From Hyalella azteca (lineage: Eukaryota > Arthropoda > Malacostraca > Amphipoda > Hyalellidae): 64,000 bases of DNA. This document shows positions 1-10,464 of the stretch, in pieces. Location: contig NW_025939605.1 in assembly GCF_000764305.2 (NCBI RefSeq), positions 62,001-126,000 on the forward strand. The letters run 5' to 3'. Below the pieces are notes generated by a model, which saw nothing but the letters and a program-made list of their open reading frames with translations, made no database searches and had not been told where the DNA came from. Position 1 is the first letter of the stretch. Each line of letters opens with the position of its first letter. The position numbers and the translations under genes are program-made.

Positions 1-420
1 CATTTGAAAATAGGATTAAAACTCTTCTGCCAAGCAGTGAGTTTATCAAACGATTCAAAAAATTTTTTAAAGCTGTAAAAAGCTAGAATAACAATAAATA
101 GTAGATAACTGGATTGCCAAGCATCGAAACTAGGGTTTTCAGCTGATTGCAATTATGGTTTGTAAAATATAAATAAGCTATTGCAAGCTATGAAGATATT
201 ATTTGTAGGCTGCTACTAGTTTTTGGCGAAATGATATTTCGAAAGTTGTCTACACCTTTTTTAACGCCAACAGTTTTTTATTTTTTTTTACCGTTCTCAT
301 ATCTCACTACATACGGTGGCTTCGAAGACCATATATAGGCGATTGCATATTACTGATAACTCGTTGACTTTTTCTATTAGCATAGCACAGCATAGTATAG
401 TATCTTCGGCATTAAATAAA
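1..420. other. AT-rich sequence, no gene seen
   Basis: No coding potential, RNA gene or repeat was recognised here. It leads into a LINE 3' end at about 421. Confidence 0.5.
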
Positions 421-555
421 TAGGCCTGGATAGGCCTGTCGCCGATTCTTGTACTTTTCTTGACTAGACTGGCCTTACGGACGGTAGATTTAAAATCGCT
501 TCTAGATATCAGTTGTTCCGTAGGGTACGAGGCATTTTAAGACTGAACATATGCT
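421..555 (-). mobile_element. LINE-A 3' end (C-terminus and 3' UTR)
   Basis: On the minus strand this reads the last residues of a non-LTR retrotransposon ORF2 (HMFSLKMPRTLRNN, then stop) followed by a 3' UTR with the phrase ggcgacaggcc. Similar sequence recurs at 5041-5252 and 39418-39750, so this is a dispersed family, here called LINE-A. The copy is cut by the gap that follows. The family resembles CR1/Jockey-type LINEs; the exact clade is not assigned. Confidence 0.65.
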
Positions 556-821
556 NNNNNNNNNNNNNNNNNNNNNNNNNNNNNNNNNNNNNNNNNNNNN
601 NNNNNNNNNNNNNNNNNNNNNNNNNNNNNNNNNNNNNNNNNNNNNNNNNNNNNNNNNNNNNNNNNNNNNNNNNNNNNNNNNNNNNNNNNNNNNNNNNNNN
701 NNNNNNNNNNNNNNNNNNNNNNNNNNNNNNNNNNNNNNNNNNNNNNNNNNNNNNNNNNNNNNNNNNNNNNNNNNNNNNNNNNNNNNNNNNNNNNNNNNNN
801 NNNNNNNNNNNNNNNNNNNNN
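556..821. other. assembly gap (266 N)
   Basis: An unbroken run of N. Both sides are minus-strand LINE-A sequence, with the endonuclease/RT linker on the right and the C-terminus on the left. The missing sequence is probably LINE-A reverse transcriptase, and the gap length need not be real. Confidence 0.95.
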
Positions 822-1085
822 TAACCGTATTGTTCATCCACTGTGTTTTTCTGACTCCACCGAGCTTTATCTTAGGTATACACGCATCAACTGCAGACAT
901 AACCGTGTTCTTGATGAATGACCAAGACTCCGCCACATTCATGTTCATGATACAGTCCGAAATGTTCGCTGCACTCACTGATTCACGAAGTTTAACATAG
1001 TCGCCTTTCGCAAAGTTGAAACGTTCACGCTTACCGTTTCCCAGTGGATACTCGCTACATACGGCTACAATTTACTTTCATGTAG
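822..1085 (-). mobile_element. LINE-A ORF2 fragment (endonuclease-RT linker)
   Basis: The minus strand encodes ERFNFAKGDYVKLRESVSA and then VDACIPKIKLGGVRKTQWMN, the linker between the AP-type endonuclease and the reverse transcriptase of CR1/Jockey-like LINEs. A plus-strand copy at 4500-4860 has nearly the same protein sequence. The fragment runs into the gap at 821. Confidence 0.7.
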
Positions 1086-1203
1086 TCATAATACGTGATT
1101 CAGCTGTACGATGTTTAAGTCTGCTAGAATGAGAATAGTTTAGTCTGGGATGCAATTGCCTCGGAATACGCTCCATCAGAATGCAGTGTTCAGTAGGTAT
1201 GGG

Positions 1204-2040
1204 CAGAGCTGGGCAGCGCTACTTTGAAATGTATCGGCCGCTACCGCTACTGTTATATGCTGTAAATGTAGCGGGTGCTATCGCTACCGCTACACCCACT
1301 AGATTGTAGCGAGCGCTACCGCTACAGCTACAGTAAAATGTAGCGCCGCTACATTAGCCGTTATAATGGCCAAAATTATTGGAAATCTCTATGTATCTAT
1401 TGTTCTGATATTGGGATTGACTCGTAAACATTTAATGATAATAAAATATTTTCAAAACATATCAATGCAACTTTATTGCAATTAACATAACCGAACTAGT
1501 ACGGGTTAGATACAGTAGATAAAAGTAACAGTTATTTTTTTTTGTTTTACCTTCCCTACATGGATGTCTACTTTAATCTACCAATCTCAAAAATTATCCA
1601 CATACACATGTAAAGAATCAGTCTTTTATTTGTATCTAAATGTGGATGATTTTTGAGATTGGTAGATTAAAGTAGACATCCATGTAGGGAAGGTGAAACA
1701 TAAAAATAACTGTGTAAAAATAACTGTAAGCAAACTGAAACATGAAAAATACCTGTAAGTAGTAACTGGTGACAACTTAACAAGTAACGACTAACATGTT
1801 GGCACTAGTTGAGGTTGACAACATTACACCGAAATCTTTCGTACAGTTTTATTCTGTAATTTATATTATGGTTGTATCATGCTGGTTTTTGAATAATATT
1901 TAATACTATTAAGTAAAATCTAAATGCTTTATCTATAAAGGTAGCGGTAGCGCTGTAGCGGCACAACCTCGTATCGTTACTTAAATATGTAGCGGGCGCT
2001 ACCGCTACTGCTACATGTAGCGCGCTACTGCCCACCTCTG
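1204..2040. mobile_element. non-autonomous hAT-like DNA transposon
   Basis: The element is 837 bp and is flanked by an exact 8-bp direct repeat, GGTATGGG, at 1196-1203 and 2041-2048. Its ends are inverted: CAGAGCTGGGCAG on the left and CAGAGGTGGGCAG on the right when reverse-complemented. Both subterminal regions are packed with short gtagcg/cgctac motifs. Eight-bp duplications and CAG-type TIRs are hallmarks of the hAT superfamily. No transposase is encoded, so it would depend on an enzyme from elsewhere. Confidence 0.85.
1529..1713. repeat. long inverted repeat inside the hAT element
   Basis: Two arms of about 75 bp (roughly 1529-1604 and 1639-1713) are near-perfect reverse complements around a loop of about 34 bases. 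The core is cttccctacatggatgtct against agacatccatgtagggaag. A transcript would fold into a long hairpin. Confidence 0.85.
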
Positions 2041-2819
2041 GGTATGGGTCGGTGACTAATGCAACCATATATGTTGTACGGAAATGCAACTTATAAATCG
2101 TATGTATTGTTGACTCTCTCCCCGTCAAAGGGCGGCGAGGAAAAAGTGGAATTAGATTAAATGAACTGGAGAAAGGGCTATCTTTTTTATGTGCACGCAC
2201 GAGGCACGACTTATATCAAATAATTCACATTGATTTGAACTAAAAATTTCGAGGTGACAATTGCAGCTTCATGAATCGCCTCTGTACTACAGTGGCGTGC
2301 ACTTCAATAAAGATATAATTGAAAAATGCCAATAATAATTATAAGGGAGCGATTGTAATAACAATCCCCACACTCCAAGCTGGTCCCGGAAGTTTTCTGA
2401 TGAGAACTCCGAATAAATTAATTTCCTCCTCGAATGTAACGTGTAGTGAACCTTCGGAAAATCATGCTCGGTAAAAGACTGTTTAGTACTTTGTCGTTAT
2501 TAGAGGAACTGTTTGGTTATCTATACACGACGCCTATATGAGGAGGCTATCTTAGCCTTTGGGAGAGAGTTCGCACCACACTGATTCTCTAACTGATTGA
2601 TGCTCTGCAGATAACTTGATTTGCTGGGCCCCATAAGAGGTTCTAACCCACAGAGCTACACCTCTACTGCACTGCTCTTCATTTAAGTTATGAAAACAAT
2701 CGAAACCTGGCAATTGAAATTCAACAGGTACAATTTCGTCCCCGTGATTTTTAGGGAGTATTTCAAAATGAAAACAATTTTTTAGTTCAAAACAGAATCA
2801 GAGTTCGTATAAAAACATT
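2041..2819. other. no recognised feature
   Basis: Begins with the right target duplication of the hAT element. No convincing gene was found. A tRNA-like A box near 2625 on the minus strand has no matching B box. Confidence 0.4.
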
Positions 2820-3925
2820 TTAAACTTTTTGTGCACTTTCACTTTGATTCATGCGTTCATTTCTTACATTATTTACAGGCTTTAATCTATGGACATGACT
2901 TCTTACTTGTCTTCCAGCTCCGCTGACAGACGCCGGTGTTATCTGACATCGTGAGAGTGGTTTACCTGAGTCTCCATACTTTTCCGCCTGAGTCTCTCCT
3001 GCCAAAAATTGCGAAAATTTTCTCTCTGTAAAGGGGTAGCATCCTTCTTAACAAAGACTGAATCGAACTCTGGGAATTCACTTAGTTTCCTCGCAGCCTT
3101 AAGCATATGTCCGACCTGGGCTGTATCCTGCACATTCACCAGCAGCGGTCTACAGGTGGCAGCGTCGTTCGATCGCAGCCTCTTGCACGCCGTTATATTT
3201 ACAACGACGTTAAGTGCTTTGGCACAACAATCGGTAATAAACGCAGCATCCTAAGCATTGCTTTTGGGAACGTTAAGCCAAACAAGGTTACGTCTTTTTC
3301 TCTCTCAATCCAGCAGTTTACGAGTGCTCTCAATGGCGAGAACAGAGATGACCTCTTTGCGGCCTTTACCTTCTGTGTTATCGCTATTTTCTGTTTTGCG
3401 CAGATGATCTTTCATTTCCACCAGCTCGTTTCGTAACGAGTGTAATTCGCTACGCAACAAGCTGAATTATTTCTTGTGGTTTTCCTCCATTTCTACTCTC
3501 TTTCTCAACTCTTGCTTGTTGGTTTCTTCCATTCCGGCCTTAAAGACAGAAAACATAGAGTGGACTTCTCTGCCATCATCTTTTCGCTTTTTACAGCGCT
3601 GATTGCAGGTTGTTGGCAGTCCTGGCAATACCAGTGTACGGTCTTGTTTCTGCGAATTAGCGAGTAGTCTGTCTTGCTCAACATTGCACAATTGTTGCAG
3701 ATGATACCCTCGCAACGATCACAGGCCACTGTAGCGCCATTGACGTTAGTGCAAATGCTTGCACTAACCACCAGCAAGCATTTGCAACCACCATGCTTGC
3801 ACTTGACCAGCTTACAAAATTTACGAATTTCAACTCGCGCATTTTGCGATTTGATCTTCACATTCGGTTTAGCAGGACTGGAGGCCTTTTCAATTAATCC
3901 TTTTCTCTCTGGCCAGCCATCTTGA
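2820..3925 (-). pseudogene. LINE ORF1 with PHD-like zinc finger, degraded
   Basis: Read on the minus strand. The N-terminal part (3505-3861) carries a cysteine-rich finger, CDRCEGIICNNC followed by HWYCQDC, the C-x2-C-x5-C-x2-C...W-x-C-x2-C spacing of PHD-like fingers found in ORF1 of some CR1-like LINEs. A segment near 3440-3400 looks like a coiled coil (LHSLRNELVEMKDHL). A downstream stretch (3139-2939) reads as a nucleic-acid-binding domain, with VQDTAQVGHMLKAARKL and DATPLQRENFRNF. Stops and frameshifts separate the pieces. ORF1 proteins bind LINE RNA. A very similar finger end is found at 5291-5470, so this is probably LINE-A ORF1. It lies opposite to the LINE-A ORF2 piece to its right. 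Confidence 0.65.
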
Positions 3926-4340
3926 AATGCAAGAGCTAAATAAGCAAAAGTTAAAATTGAAATCAGGTGTAGTAGAAATTGTGCAAATTACCAAAGTGCT
4001 GTGAAAATTTGTGTTACAGCCTTGACAGTAAGCGGCTTTCAGAGAGCGACGATCACAGCGGCTTGGGTGTTCAGGGAAAGGTTAGGCTTGGACAAAAAAA
4101 GAAAGGCTGTATTGTCCGACTCCCGCGTGGGCGAGGCCATCACACGTTACCCTCGCAAGCAAGCGTTCCTCACTGACTCTAAAAGTCCGCGTTATTTAAA
4201 ACGGAAAGACATTTACTATAGGCTTGTTCTTTCTATTCAACTCTCTTTTACTGAAATCACTCAAAATCGGCCATTCTCTAACACGGATTATAAAAAAATG
4301 CGAAAAGAGTTCCGAAAACGGCACGGTAAAAGTTAAAAAT
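3926..4340. other. unassigned sequence between two LINE pieces
   Basis: An open + strand frame exists (4001-4336) but no family was recognised. It may be LINE 5' UTR or older repeat. Confidence 0.3.
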
Positions 4341-5040
4341 TTGTAAATTTGGGACCACAAACACGAGTGTCCTCTCTCGACTACGGCTGAACGGAGACTT
4401 AGAATCAATGATAGATGAGCTTCGCCACGAAGATCCGTTGGGCATGAGCCACCACCAATAATTGCTTTTCGGTATTAAGTGCTGTGCAGATAACACGCTT
4501 CGGAAGAGTGAACGTTTAAACTTTGCGAAAGGCGACTATGGTAAACTCCGTGAAGCGGTGAATATTTCGGACGGTATTGAGGACATGAATGCGGCTGATT
4601 CATGGTCATTTTTGAGATACGGTTATGTCTGCAAATGATGCCTGTGTACCTAAGATTACGCTTGGGGAAGTCAAAAAATTCCAGTGGATGAACAGTACAG
4701 TTAAAGCTCAGCTAAAGACCAAGAATGAAGCCTACAAGCGCTATTTACGAACTCGCAGCGATTCTGATTATAACCTGTATGCAAGAGCTCGAAATCAAGC
4801 TGAAAATCTGTCGCACTGCATGGAAAAACTTCGAAAAAAAATGCTAAAAATGCGAAAATGAATCCGTAAGCCTTCTTTTTGTACGCTAGTTCGAAGTGTA
4901 AGTCAAAGGACGGTATATCTGATTCGAAAGTAGACCAACGAAAGATCTCCTCTGATGAGGGCAAGGCTAACGTTCTTAATCAGTTCTTCAGCAGTGAGTT
5001 CACAGATAAGGACTTGAACAGTGTTCCACATAACATAACA
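4341..5040 (+). mobile_element. LINE-A ORF2 fragment: endonuclease end and linker
   Basis: The + strand encodes DPLGMSHHQ, which looks like a decayed form of the SDH endonuclease motif. It is followed by SERLNFAKGDYGKLREAV, then VPKITLGEVKKFQWMNSTV and a basic linker. This parallels the minus-strand copy at 822-1085. Frameshifts interrupt it near 4615 and 4860. It stops at about 5040, where sequence switches to the opposite-strand LINE-A 3' end. Confidence 0.7.
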
Positions 5041-5252
5041 TAGTGATGTCGGCGCTGAAGTGTAGGCCTGATGTGGCCTGTCGCCGATTCTTTTCCTTTT
5101 CGTGCCTTGTTCACAGAAGATCTAATATCGTGTTATTTGCCCGAATCTTTTCATGACTGGCGATAGTTTGAAGTAGCTACTAGACTTCCACCGGGTTCGA
5201 TAAGGAGCTAGGCATTTCAAATCTGAACATATATTTTTCCATAGCTTTATCT
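5041..5252 (-). mobile_element. LINE-A 3' end, opposite strand
   Basis: On the minus strand the sequence next to the adapter reads KAMEKYMFRFEMPSSLSN, the LINE-A C-terminus also seen at 513-550 and 39700. It is followed by the same 3' UTR phrase (ggccacatcaggcctac region). It abuts the synthetic adapter at 5253, so its position and orientation here may not be genomic. Confidence 0.7.
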
Positions 5253-5290
5253 CTGTCTCTTATACACATCTAGATGTGTATAAGAGACAG
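5253..5290. other. Nextera mate-pair junction adapter (contaminant)
   Basis: The sequence is the 19-base mosaic-end oligonucleotide CTGTCTCTTATACACATCT immediately followed by its reverse complement AGATGTGTATAAGAGACAG. This 38-base palindrome is the circularisation junction of Nextera mate-pair libraries and is a library artefact. An apparent frame beginning MYKRQ at 5276 is its translation. Sequence left and right of it came from two ends of a library fragment and should not be treated as contiguous. Confidence 0.97.
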
Positions 5291-5470
5291 GCTCATTGCA
5301 TAGCAAGCTCAGTTTGTCACTCAGCGAGCGCACCATCTCACTCAAGGAGTTTACTACATCATTCAACAATTTCGACTCATTGCCGTGCTCTTCCACCAAC
5401 TCCTCTCTTTTTCGAGCACCAAGAGTTGGTTTTTAGCAATCACGGCAAAACCAATGAAGCAATTTAGATT
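5291..5470 (-). mobile_element. LINE ORF1 fragment (finger end and coiled coil)
   Basis: The minus strand reads KLHWFCRDC, then a stretch with NDVVNSLSEMVRSLSDKL. This matches the end of the PHD-like finger (HWYCQDC) and the following coiled coil of the ORF1 at 2820-3925. It directly follows the synthetic adapter. Confidence 0.6.
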
Positions 5471-5529
5471 TCTGGAGAAATGAGTACTCCTTAGAGCTCA
5501 ACTTTGAACAGCTGATACAAACGCCAAAC

Positions 5530-6240
5530 CGGCTCGAAACTGACAGGTTTTGAAATACACGAAGAAGAGGTTCTCAAGCGCCTGGTAGCTCTAAATCCCA
5601 TCAAGTCATGTGGACAAGACGGCTTCCATCTCAGATTGCTCAAAGAATTGGCAACATTTCTGGCCAGCCCATTGACAGTATATTTTTAAAAAACCTTGAA
5701 CGAAGGAATTTATCCGTCCGATGGGAAAGAATACTCATGTAAAAGCATTATTCAAAAAAGGTGATAAAGGCAGCCCCGGTAACTATTGGCCTGTCAGTCT
5801 GACAAGTGTTGTTTGTAAGCTAATGGAATCTGTTGTGAGTGATAGGATTATCGATCACTTGACTGTTCACCATCCCCTATCAGATTGTCAGCATGATTTT
5901 ATTGCCTGTAGATCCTGTGCCACCAACTTATTGTCTACGTTGAACGATTGGACTCCTCTGCTTGACAAAAGGTAGCCAGTGGATGCATTGTGCCTCGATT
6001 GTGCCAAAGCATTTGACAGTGTTCCGCATGAGCGGCTGTTGAAACCGTATAAGACTGGGCATCAGTGCGCAGTGGCGTGCCACAAGGAAGCGTTTTTGGA
6101 CCTATTTCGTTCGTTGCTTTTATAAACGATCAGCGTGTGCTCCATATATGCCGACGACACAAAAGTTTATAATACAGTGAAGGATGCTTCAAATAAAGCG
6201 CAATTGCAAGATGACCTTGACAGTTTGGTTAATGCGTCGT
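5530..6240 (+). mobile_element. LINE-A reverse transcriptase fragment, internally deleted
   Basis: The + strand shows successive RT blocks of a non-LTR element: LVALNPIKSCGQDGFHLRLL; then ALFKKGDKGSPGNYWPVSLT at 5740-5800; then LCLDCAKAFDSVPHERLL (motif A) near 5990-6040; and YADDTKVYNTVKDAS (motif C) near 6150-6190. The frame changes several times. Sequence between motif A and the GVPQGS region is deleted, so the enzyme is dead. It ends at the start of the GCGTTGC-rich repeat. Confidence 0.8.
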
Positions 6241-7180
6241 AGGCGTTGACGAGTTAACCTTGCAGTTTAAGGCGTCGTACGTAGGAGTTGCAGTTAATAA
6301 GGGGAGCATGTAGGTCAAAATAAATTTTCTATATTTAGGGAAGGATCATCTCCAAACTTGGTAAACATATGTAAAATCGGAAATGACGACTATTTTGTTC
6401 ATGTGAATTTTTCGAAAAAAATGAAAGAAAACATGAAATTCATAGAAAATAGCCAAATAGGGGGCACTCTAAAAAGTTAATAACTGTTGCAACTCCCAAG
6501 CAACAACATCGAGACACGTATCATTCGATGCGTAAAAACCATATCTAGCGATTATTGGGCCACTTTCTCAATTTTTTTCTTAGTTCGCTTGTTATGATGA
6601 TTTTTCTGAAAAATTTCGAATTTCCGAAAATTTTTCGAATTTTTCCCCTTTTTTCAAAATATTTTCAAAACTAAAACGAAATCGAAAAAAATGGGTCGAG
6701 AATCGCTAGACATTTCAATTGCAAATCGAATGGTATATATGTCTCATTGCTGTAACTTCAGTTCTCTCGGAGTTATTAACTTTGCCGTGACAAAAAGTGT
6801 GAACGTTTAGTACAGCCCGACAAAGTGCCGCGCGCATCCGAATAGCCACTCAATGTAGTAAGGATACGAAATTAAACGTTACTGGAGCTTTTACACGTCA
6901 GGGATGGTGGGAGCGACTACATATACACCTCCCCGTTCAACGACAGGAGGGTAACTAAGCTTCCCTTCGACTAGAGACTCTATTTATAGGCTGGGCAGCG
7001 AATTTTCTCCTGTATTATTACTTGAAGACCCCCCTACCTCCCTCCCTTGCGGAATCAATAGTGAACGCATAAATTAACGTACAGAGATGGTAATGGTACC
7101 GTTGGATGGCTCAGAATGTCAGCTTTAAGATGAGACTAAAAACCGGAAAAGCCAAAACTGTCGATTTTGGACCTACATGA
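6241..7180. other. non-coding, no recognised feature
   Basis: Begins with isolated copies of the gtaggcgttgcagtt motif that is arrayed at 7181-7520. The remainder shows no gene. A stretch near 6590-6690 is rich in tttcgaa and aaatttt words. Confidence 0.4.
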
Positions 7181-7520
7181 TCCCCTTATTTAATTAATTA
7201 ACGCGCTGTAAGCGTTGCACTTAACGCGCCGTAGGCGTTGCAGTTGACGCGCTATAAGCGTTGCACCCCTTATTTAATTAATTAACGCGCTGTAAGCGTT
7301 GCACTTAACGCGCCGTAGGCGTTGCAGTTGACGCGCTATAAGCGTTGCAGTTAACGTGCCGTAGGCGTTGCAGTTAACGTGCCGTAGGCGTTGCAGTTAA
7401 CGTGCCGTAGGCGTTGCAGTTAGCGTGCCGTAGGCGTTGCAGTTAACGTGCCGCAGGCGTTGCAGTTGATGCGCTGTAAGCGTTGCACTTAACGTGCCGT
7501 AGGCGTTGCAGTCAACGTCG
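7181..7520. repeat. 23-bp minisatellite (gtaggcgttgcagttaacg type)
   Basis: A 23-base unit such as gtaggcgttgcagttaacgt plus gcc repeats about 14 times with variants (aagcgttgcact, gacgcgctat). A larger unit starting at cccc ttatttaattaatta (7182 and 7267) is duplicated about 85 bp apart. Isolated units occur at 6235-6290. Confidence 0.85.
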
Positions 7521-7990
7521 CTAGCACTGCAATTAATGCACAAGCGCTCTACAAATGAACTATAGCCAAACTAAGCGCACTACTATAGAGGCTATACATG
7601 TTATTTAAGTTTGGTTAGAGCTGAACTTATCATACAGTTTATATTGTACATGCAGCGTAACTACCGTTATTATGAAGACTACTGGCATCAGCTAGTTCTT
7701 GTAGCACTACACATGCATTTGTACATTTATGTACAATTCTGACTGGTTTTGACAATGCAGTTATTTGTTCAGCAGTTGACTATGTACTGTACAGGGCAGC
7801 TGTTTCAAGTTTATTTCAAGAATATTCATTTACAGGTGTGGGAGCGATCACTGAATTACCACGTGATTAGTAAAAATGTAACTGAAACTGACACTCAACA
7901 GTTTCACTTACAGCTCACTTACACTTGAGTTACAGTGCCAGCGTCACCAAGGATTGCGCGTCTTGCGGATGCCAGTGAAGATAAAAATGT
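7521..7990. other. no recognised feature
   Basis: Ordinary AT-rich sequence between two minisatellites. No gene seen. Confidence 0.4.
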
Positions 7991-8476
7991 TGTCGTCTCC
8001 CATTCGTGTGTTTCATTGTCTCTCATTCGTGCCTTTCGTCATCTCTCTTTCGTGTGTTTCGTTGTCTTTCATTCGTGTGTTTCGTTGTCTTTCATTTGTG
8101 TGTTTCGTTGTCTCTCATTTGTGGGTTTCGTTGCCTCTCTTTCGTGTGTTTCTTTGCCTCCCTTTCGTGTATTTCGTTGTCTCTCTTTCGTGCGTTTTGC
8201 TGTCTCTCATTCGTGTGTTCCGTTGTCTCTCATTCGTGTATTTCGTTGTCTCTCATTCGTGTGTTTCGTTGTCTCTCATTCGTGTGTTGCGTTGCCTCTC
8301 ATTCGTGTGTTTCGTTGCCTCTCATTCGTGTGTTCCGTTGTCTCTCATTCGTGTGATTCGTTGTCTCTCATTCGTGTGTTATGTTTCGTTGTCTCTCATT
8401 CGTGTGTTTCATTGTCTCTCATTCGTGTGTTTCGTTGTCTCTCATTCGTGTGTTTCGTTGTCTCTCATTCGTGTGT
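7991..8476. repeat. 21-bp minisatellite, about 23 copies
   Basis: The unit is gtgtttcgttgtctctcatt plus c. Because 21 is divisible by three and the unit lacks stops, all three + frames stay open (heptad-like VFRCLSF, CVSLSLI). This gives spurious frames of up to 231 residues, which are not reported as genes. Confidence 0.95.
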
Positions 8477-8484
8477 CAAGTTTA

Positions 8485-8606
8485 CAAGTCGACAGTTTAC
8501 TAGCATATATTCTGCATATTGTCAAAAATGTCACTAGTTTATTGACACTATTTACTGAAAATCAGTTGAGCTCTGAGAAAAAATATGCTAGTAAACTGTC
8601 GACTTG
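8485..8606. repeat. 24-bp inverted repeat
   Basis: The arms caagtcgacagtttactagc (8485 on) and gctagtaaactgtcgacttg (ending 8606) are exact inverted copies, with the match extending to 24 bases, and are separated by about 74 bases. They lie just right of the 21-bp array. Confidence 0.85.
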
Positions 8607-8691
8607 GTTCTGCGTCAATATTTGGATAATATTTTGCTTTAATGATTAAAACAGATGGTGATTGTATTAATTCTATATTTTGCCTCTTCAG

Positions 8692-8846
8692 GACCGTCAT
8701 TAGTGCACGCAGATCAGCGCTGTCGTTCCATCAGCAAATGCGAGGTGTCCAGCCTCGTGGACGGACTGGTGACGCTTTTCGCTTCCCACTACACCACAGA
8801 CGACGAAAACCTGAATGCGGTCAGCGCAGCTGTGATATCTGAAGAG
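8692..8846 (+). CDS. candidate clip-like domain exon
   Basis: A 3' splice site (ttttgcctcttcag) precedes an open stretch encoding ADQRCRSISKCEVSSLVDGL and then FASHYTTDDENLNAV. The C-x5-C spacing and surrounding pattern resemble the second and third cysteines of a clip domain, the disulphide module at the N-terminus of arthropod immune and developmental serine proteases. It enters with one base from the previous exon, the same phase as the clearer clip exon at 38526. The 3' boundary is uncertain; gaagag|gttttt at 8846 is one option. It could be a first clip domain of the protease 30 kb downstream, part of another gene, or chance. Codon use is GC-rich, unlike the surroundings, which favours real coding. 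Confidence 0.4.
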
Positions 8847-10464
8847 GTTTTTGATTCCCTCTGTATATTGAGGATCGGCAGTTTCTGCTTCATTAACGTA
8901 TTTTAATGTAGGTATCTTTAAAGTCAATTTCAGGCATTTAAAACTTTAATCATTTGGGCATAATCGCCAAATTGAACAAGCTAGGCATTTAATGAGTTCA
9001 AATATTGATAAAACGAATCGAGGCGCTGATTTCACTGCTAATTGAGGCAACAGCTCTCACAAATGTGCTCATCCAATCTACTGTTTATGATACATTGGTC
9101 ATACTAAGGCGTCAGGTCCTCCATTCATTGATTTGAAATTCATTGTTGTCCTTTTTCCAGGTGGAGGCTCCATCTGTTTTTATAAATGCAATTATTTTGA
9201 ACTAACTTAAATAATTTTTGCATGTACTCTACGAGCCAAAATTCTCGATCCACAGGAGTGCATCCAAAAGTGACCATGAGGTGAGGTGTCGACTGGGAAT
9301 GTCTGCTGTTTGGCCCGACCGCGGAACCTACAGAAGCAAAGTGGCACGCAGCCTGGGTACCCCCACTCCGAAGATTCTGCTGAGTTTCTGGCACGCGCCC
9401 TCCAAACCCACGCTTATTCTTTCCCCGATTGTCTCTGCCCCTCCAGTATAGACTCGTGAAGATGGCTCTGCTGTCCCGCTTTGGTCATTTCTTTACCAAA
9501 GTATTGGTAGGTGGCTGCCTGCCAGTAGGCTCCTATGTGGGGCCTTTACGGACCCTTAGCAGGGCCATCGCCTCCAACACCGCGGGGACCACCGCGAACA
9601 AAAGGATCCAGGCCGTCTCACCTCTCCAGGTTCCGGACTGCCTCAACTCCCTAGGGTCCTGCCGCCTCAACTCTCCAGGGTCCTGACCGCCTCAACTCCC
9701 CAGGGTCGACCGCATCACCTCCCATGAATCCTGGCCCCCCCACCTTTCCAGGGCGCCCCCGAGAAAGCAATACTCCCGCGCCCCTACCACTCCGAGCTGG
9801 ATCAGCACCGTTCGTGCTTTTGTAGGCACCTTGGGTTCTTCACATTCAGGGTGGGGCCCTTCGCAAGCGCGGCTTGTCTGGAGTGTGGGGGAACCATTCC
9901 GCTCCACTGAGCACCTCTTCGACTGCCTCTCCCTACAACGGACGTTCCCATGTAACTATATAGATTTTCTCTGAGACGGGTCCCTTGTGATTTTCATAAT
10001 CTTTTGCATCTGTCGACTGTTCTTTTATAGTGCTTTTTATTTCAATGTTAAGGTCCCTGACCGCTTTAGTATATTACGTCTCACTTGCGTTGATTTGGTC
10101 TAATCACTGATATCGGGAATGATGACCTGTTATCAGCACCCGTACGCCATTTGGATTCGGATGAAAAATTGTATTTAATTCACTTTAGTTTCAATTTGCC
10201 AATAATGTAAATTTCTTGCTGGAGTGGTAACTAATTTCTACTGATTTCATTTGTTAGGAATAGTAATGTAACAGTAATATTCTCCTTATCAATATATTCA
10301 CGATGCATCAAACTGCAGTTTCTTTATTTTTTATTAATGAAGATGCATTTATATATCCGTGGAATTTTTTCCTGCATGCATATACAGTCTGCGATGTAGC
10401 TTCCGAAAAATATTTCAGTTGAACCAATAAAGATATGAACTAATTCCTCGCATTATTATTCATC
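8847..10464. other. mostly unassigned
   Basis: No gene could be assigned. A GC-rich stretch at about 9440-9910 gives open frames on both strands without recognisable domains. Part of it is the short minisatellite at 9620-9720. Confidence 0.35.
9620..9720. repeat. short 28-bp tandem repeat, about 3 copies
   Basis: The unit is ctcaactccccagggtcctg followed by accgc, repeated with small changes. Confidence 0.7.

Noticed and set aside
2590..2670. tRNA-like gene on the minus strand
   Set aside because: An A-box-like word (gtgtagctctgtgggttaga) is present but no B box or T stem follows.
5276..5467. Frame beginning MYKRQ
   Set aside because: It starts in the synthetic Nextera adapter and continues antisense to a LINE ORF1 fragment.
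7181..7520. CRISPR-like array
   Set aside because: Units are contiguous with no unique spacers, and this is eukaryotic DNA; it is a minisatellite.
7935..8649. Three overlapping + strand frames of 116-231 residues
   Set aside because: They lie on the 21-bp minisatellite, whose unit has no stop in any frame. The proteins are pure heptad repeats.
9140..9907. Several 70-85 residue frames on both strands
   Set aside because: GC-rich composition leaves all frames open by chance. No domain or splice pattern singles one out.
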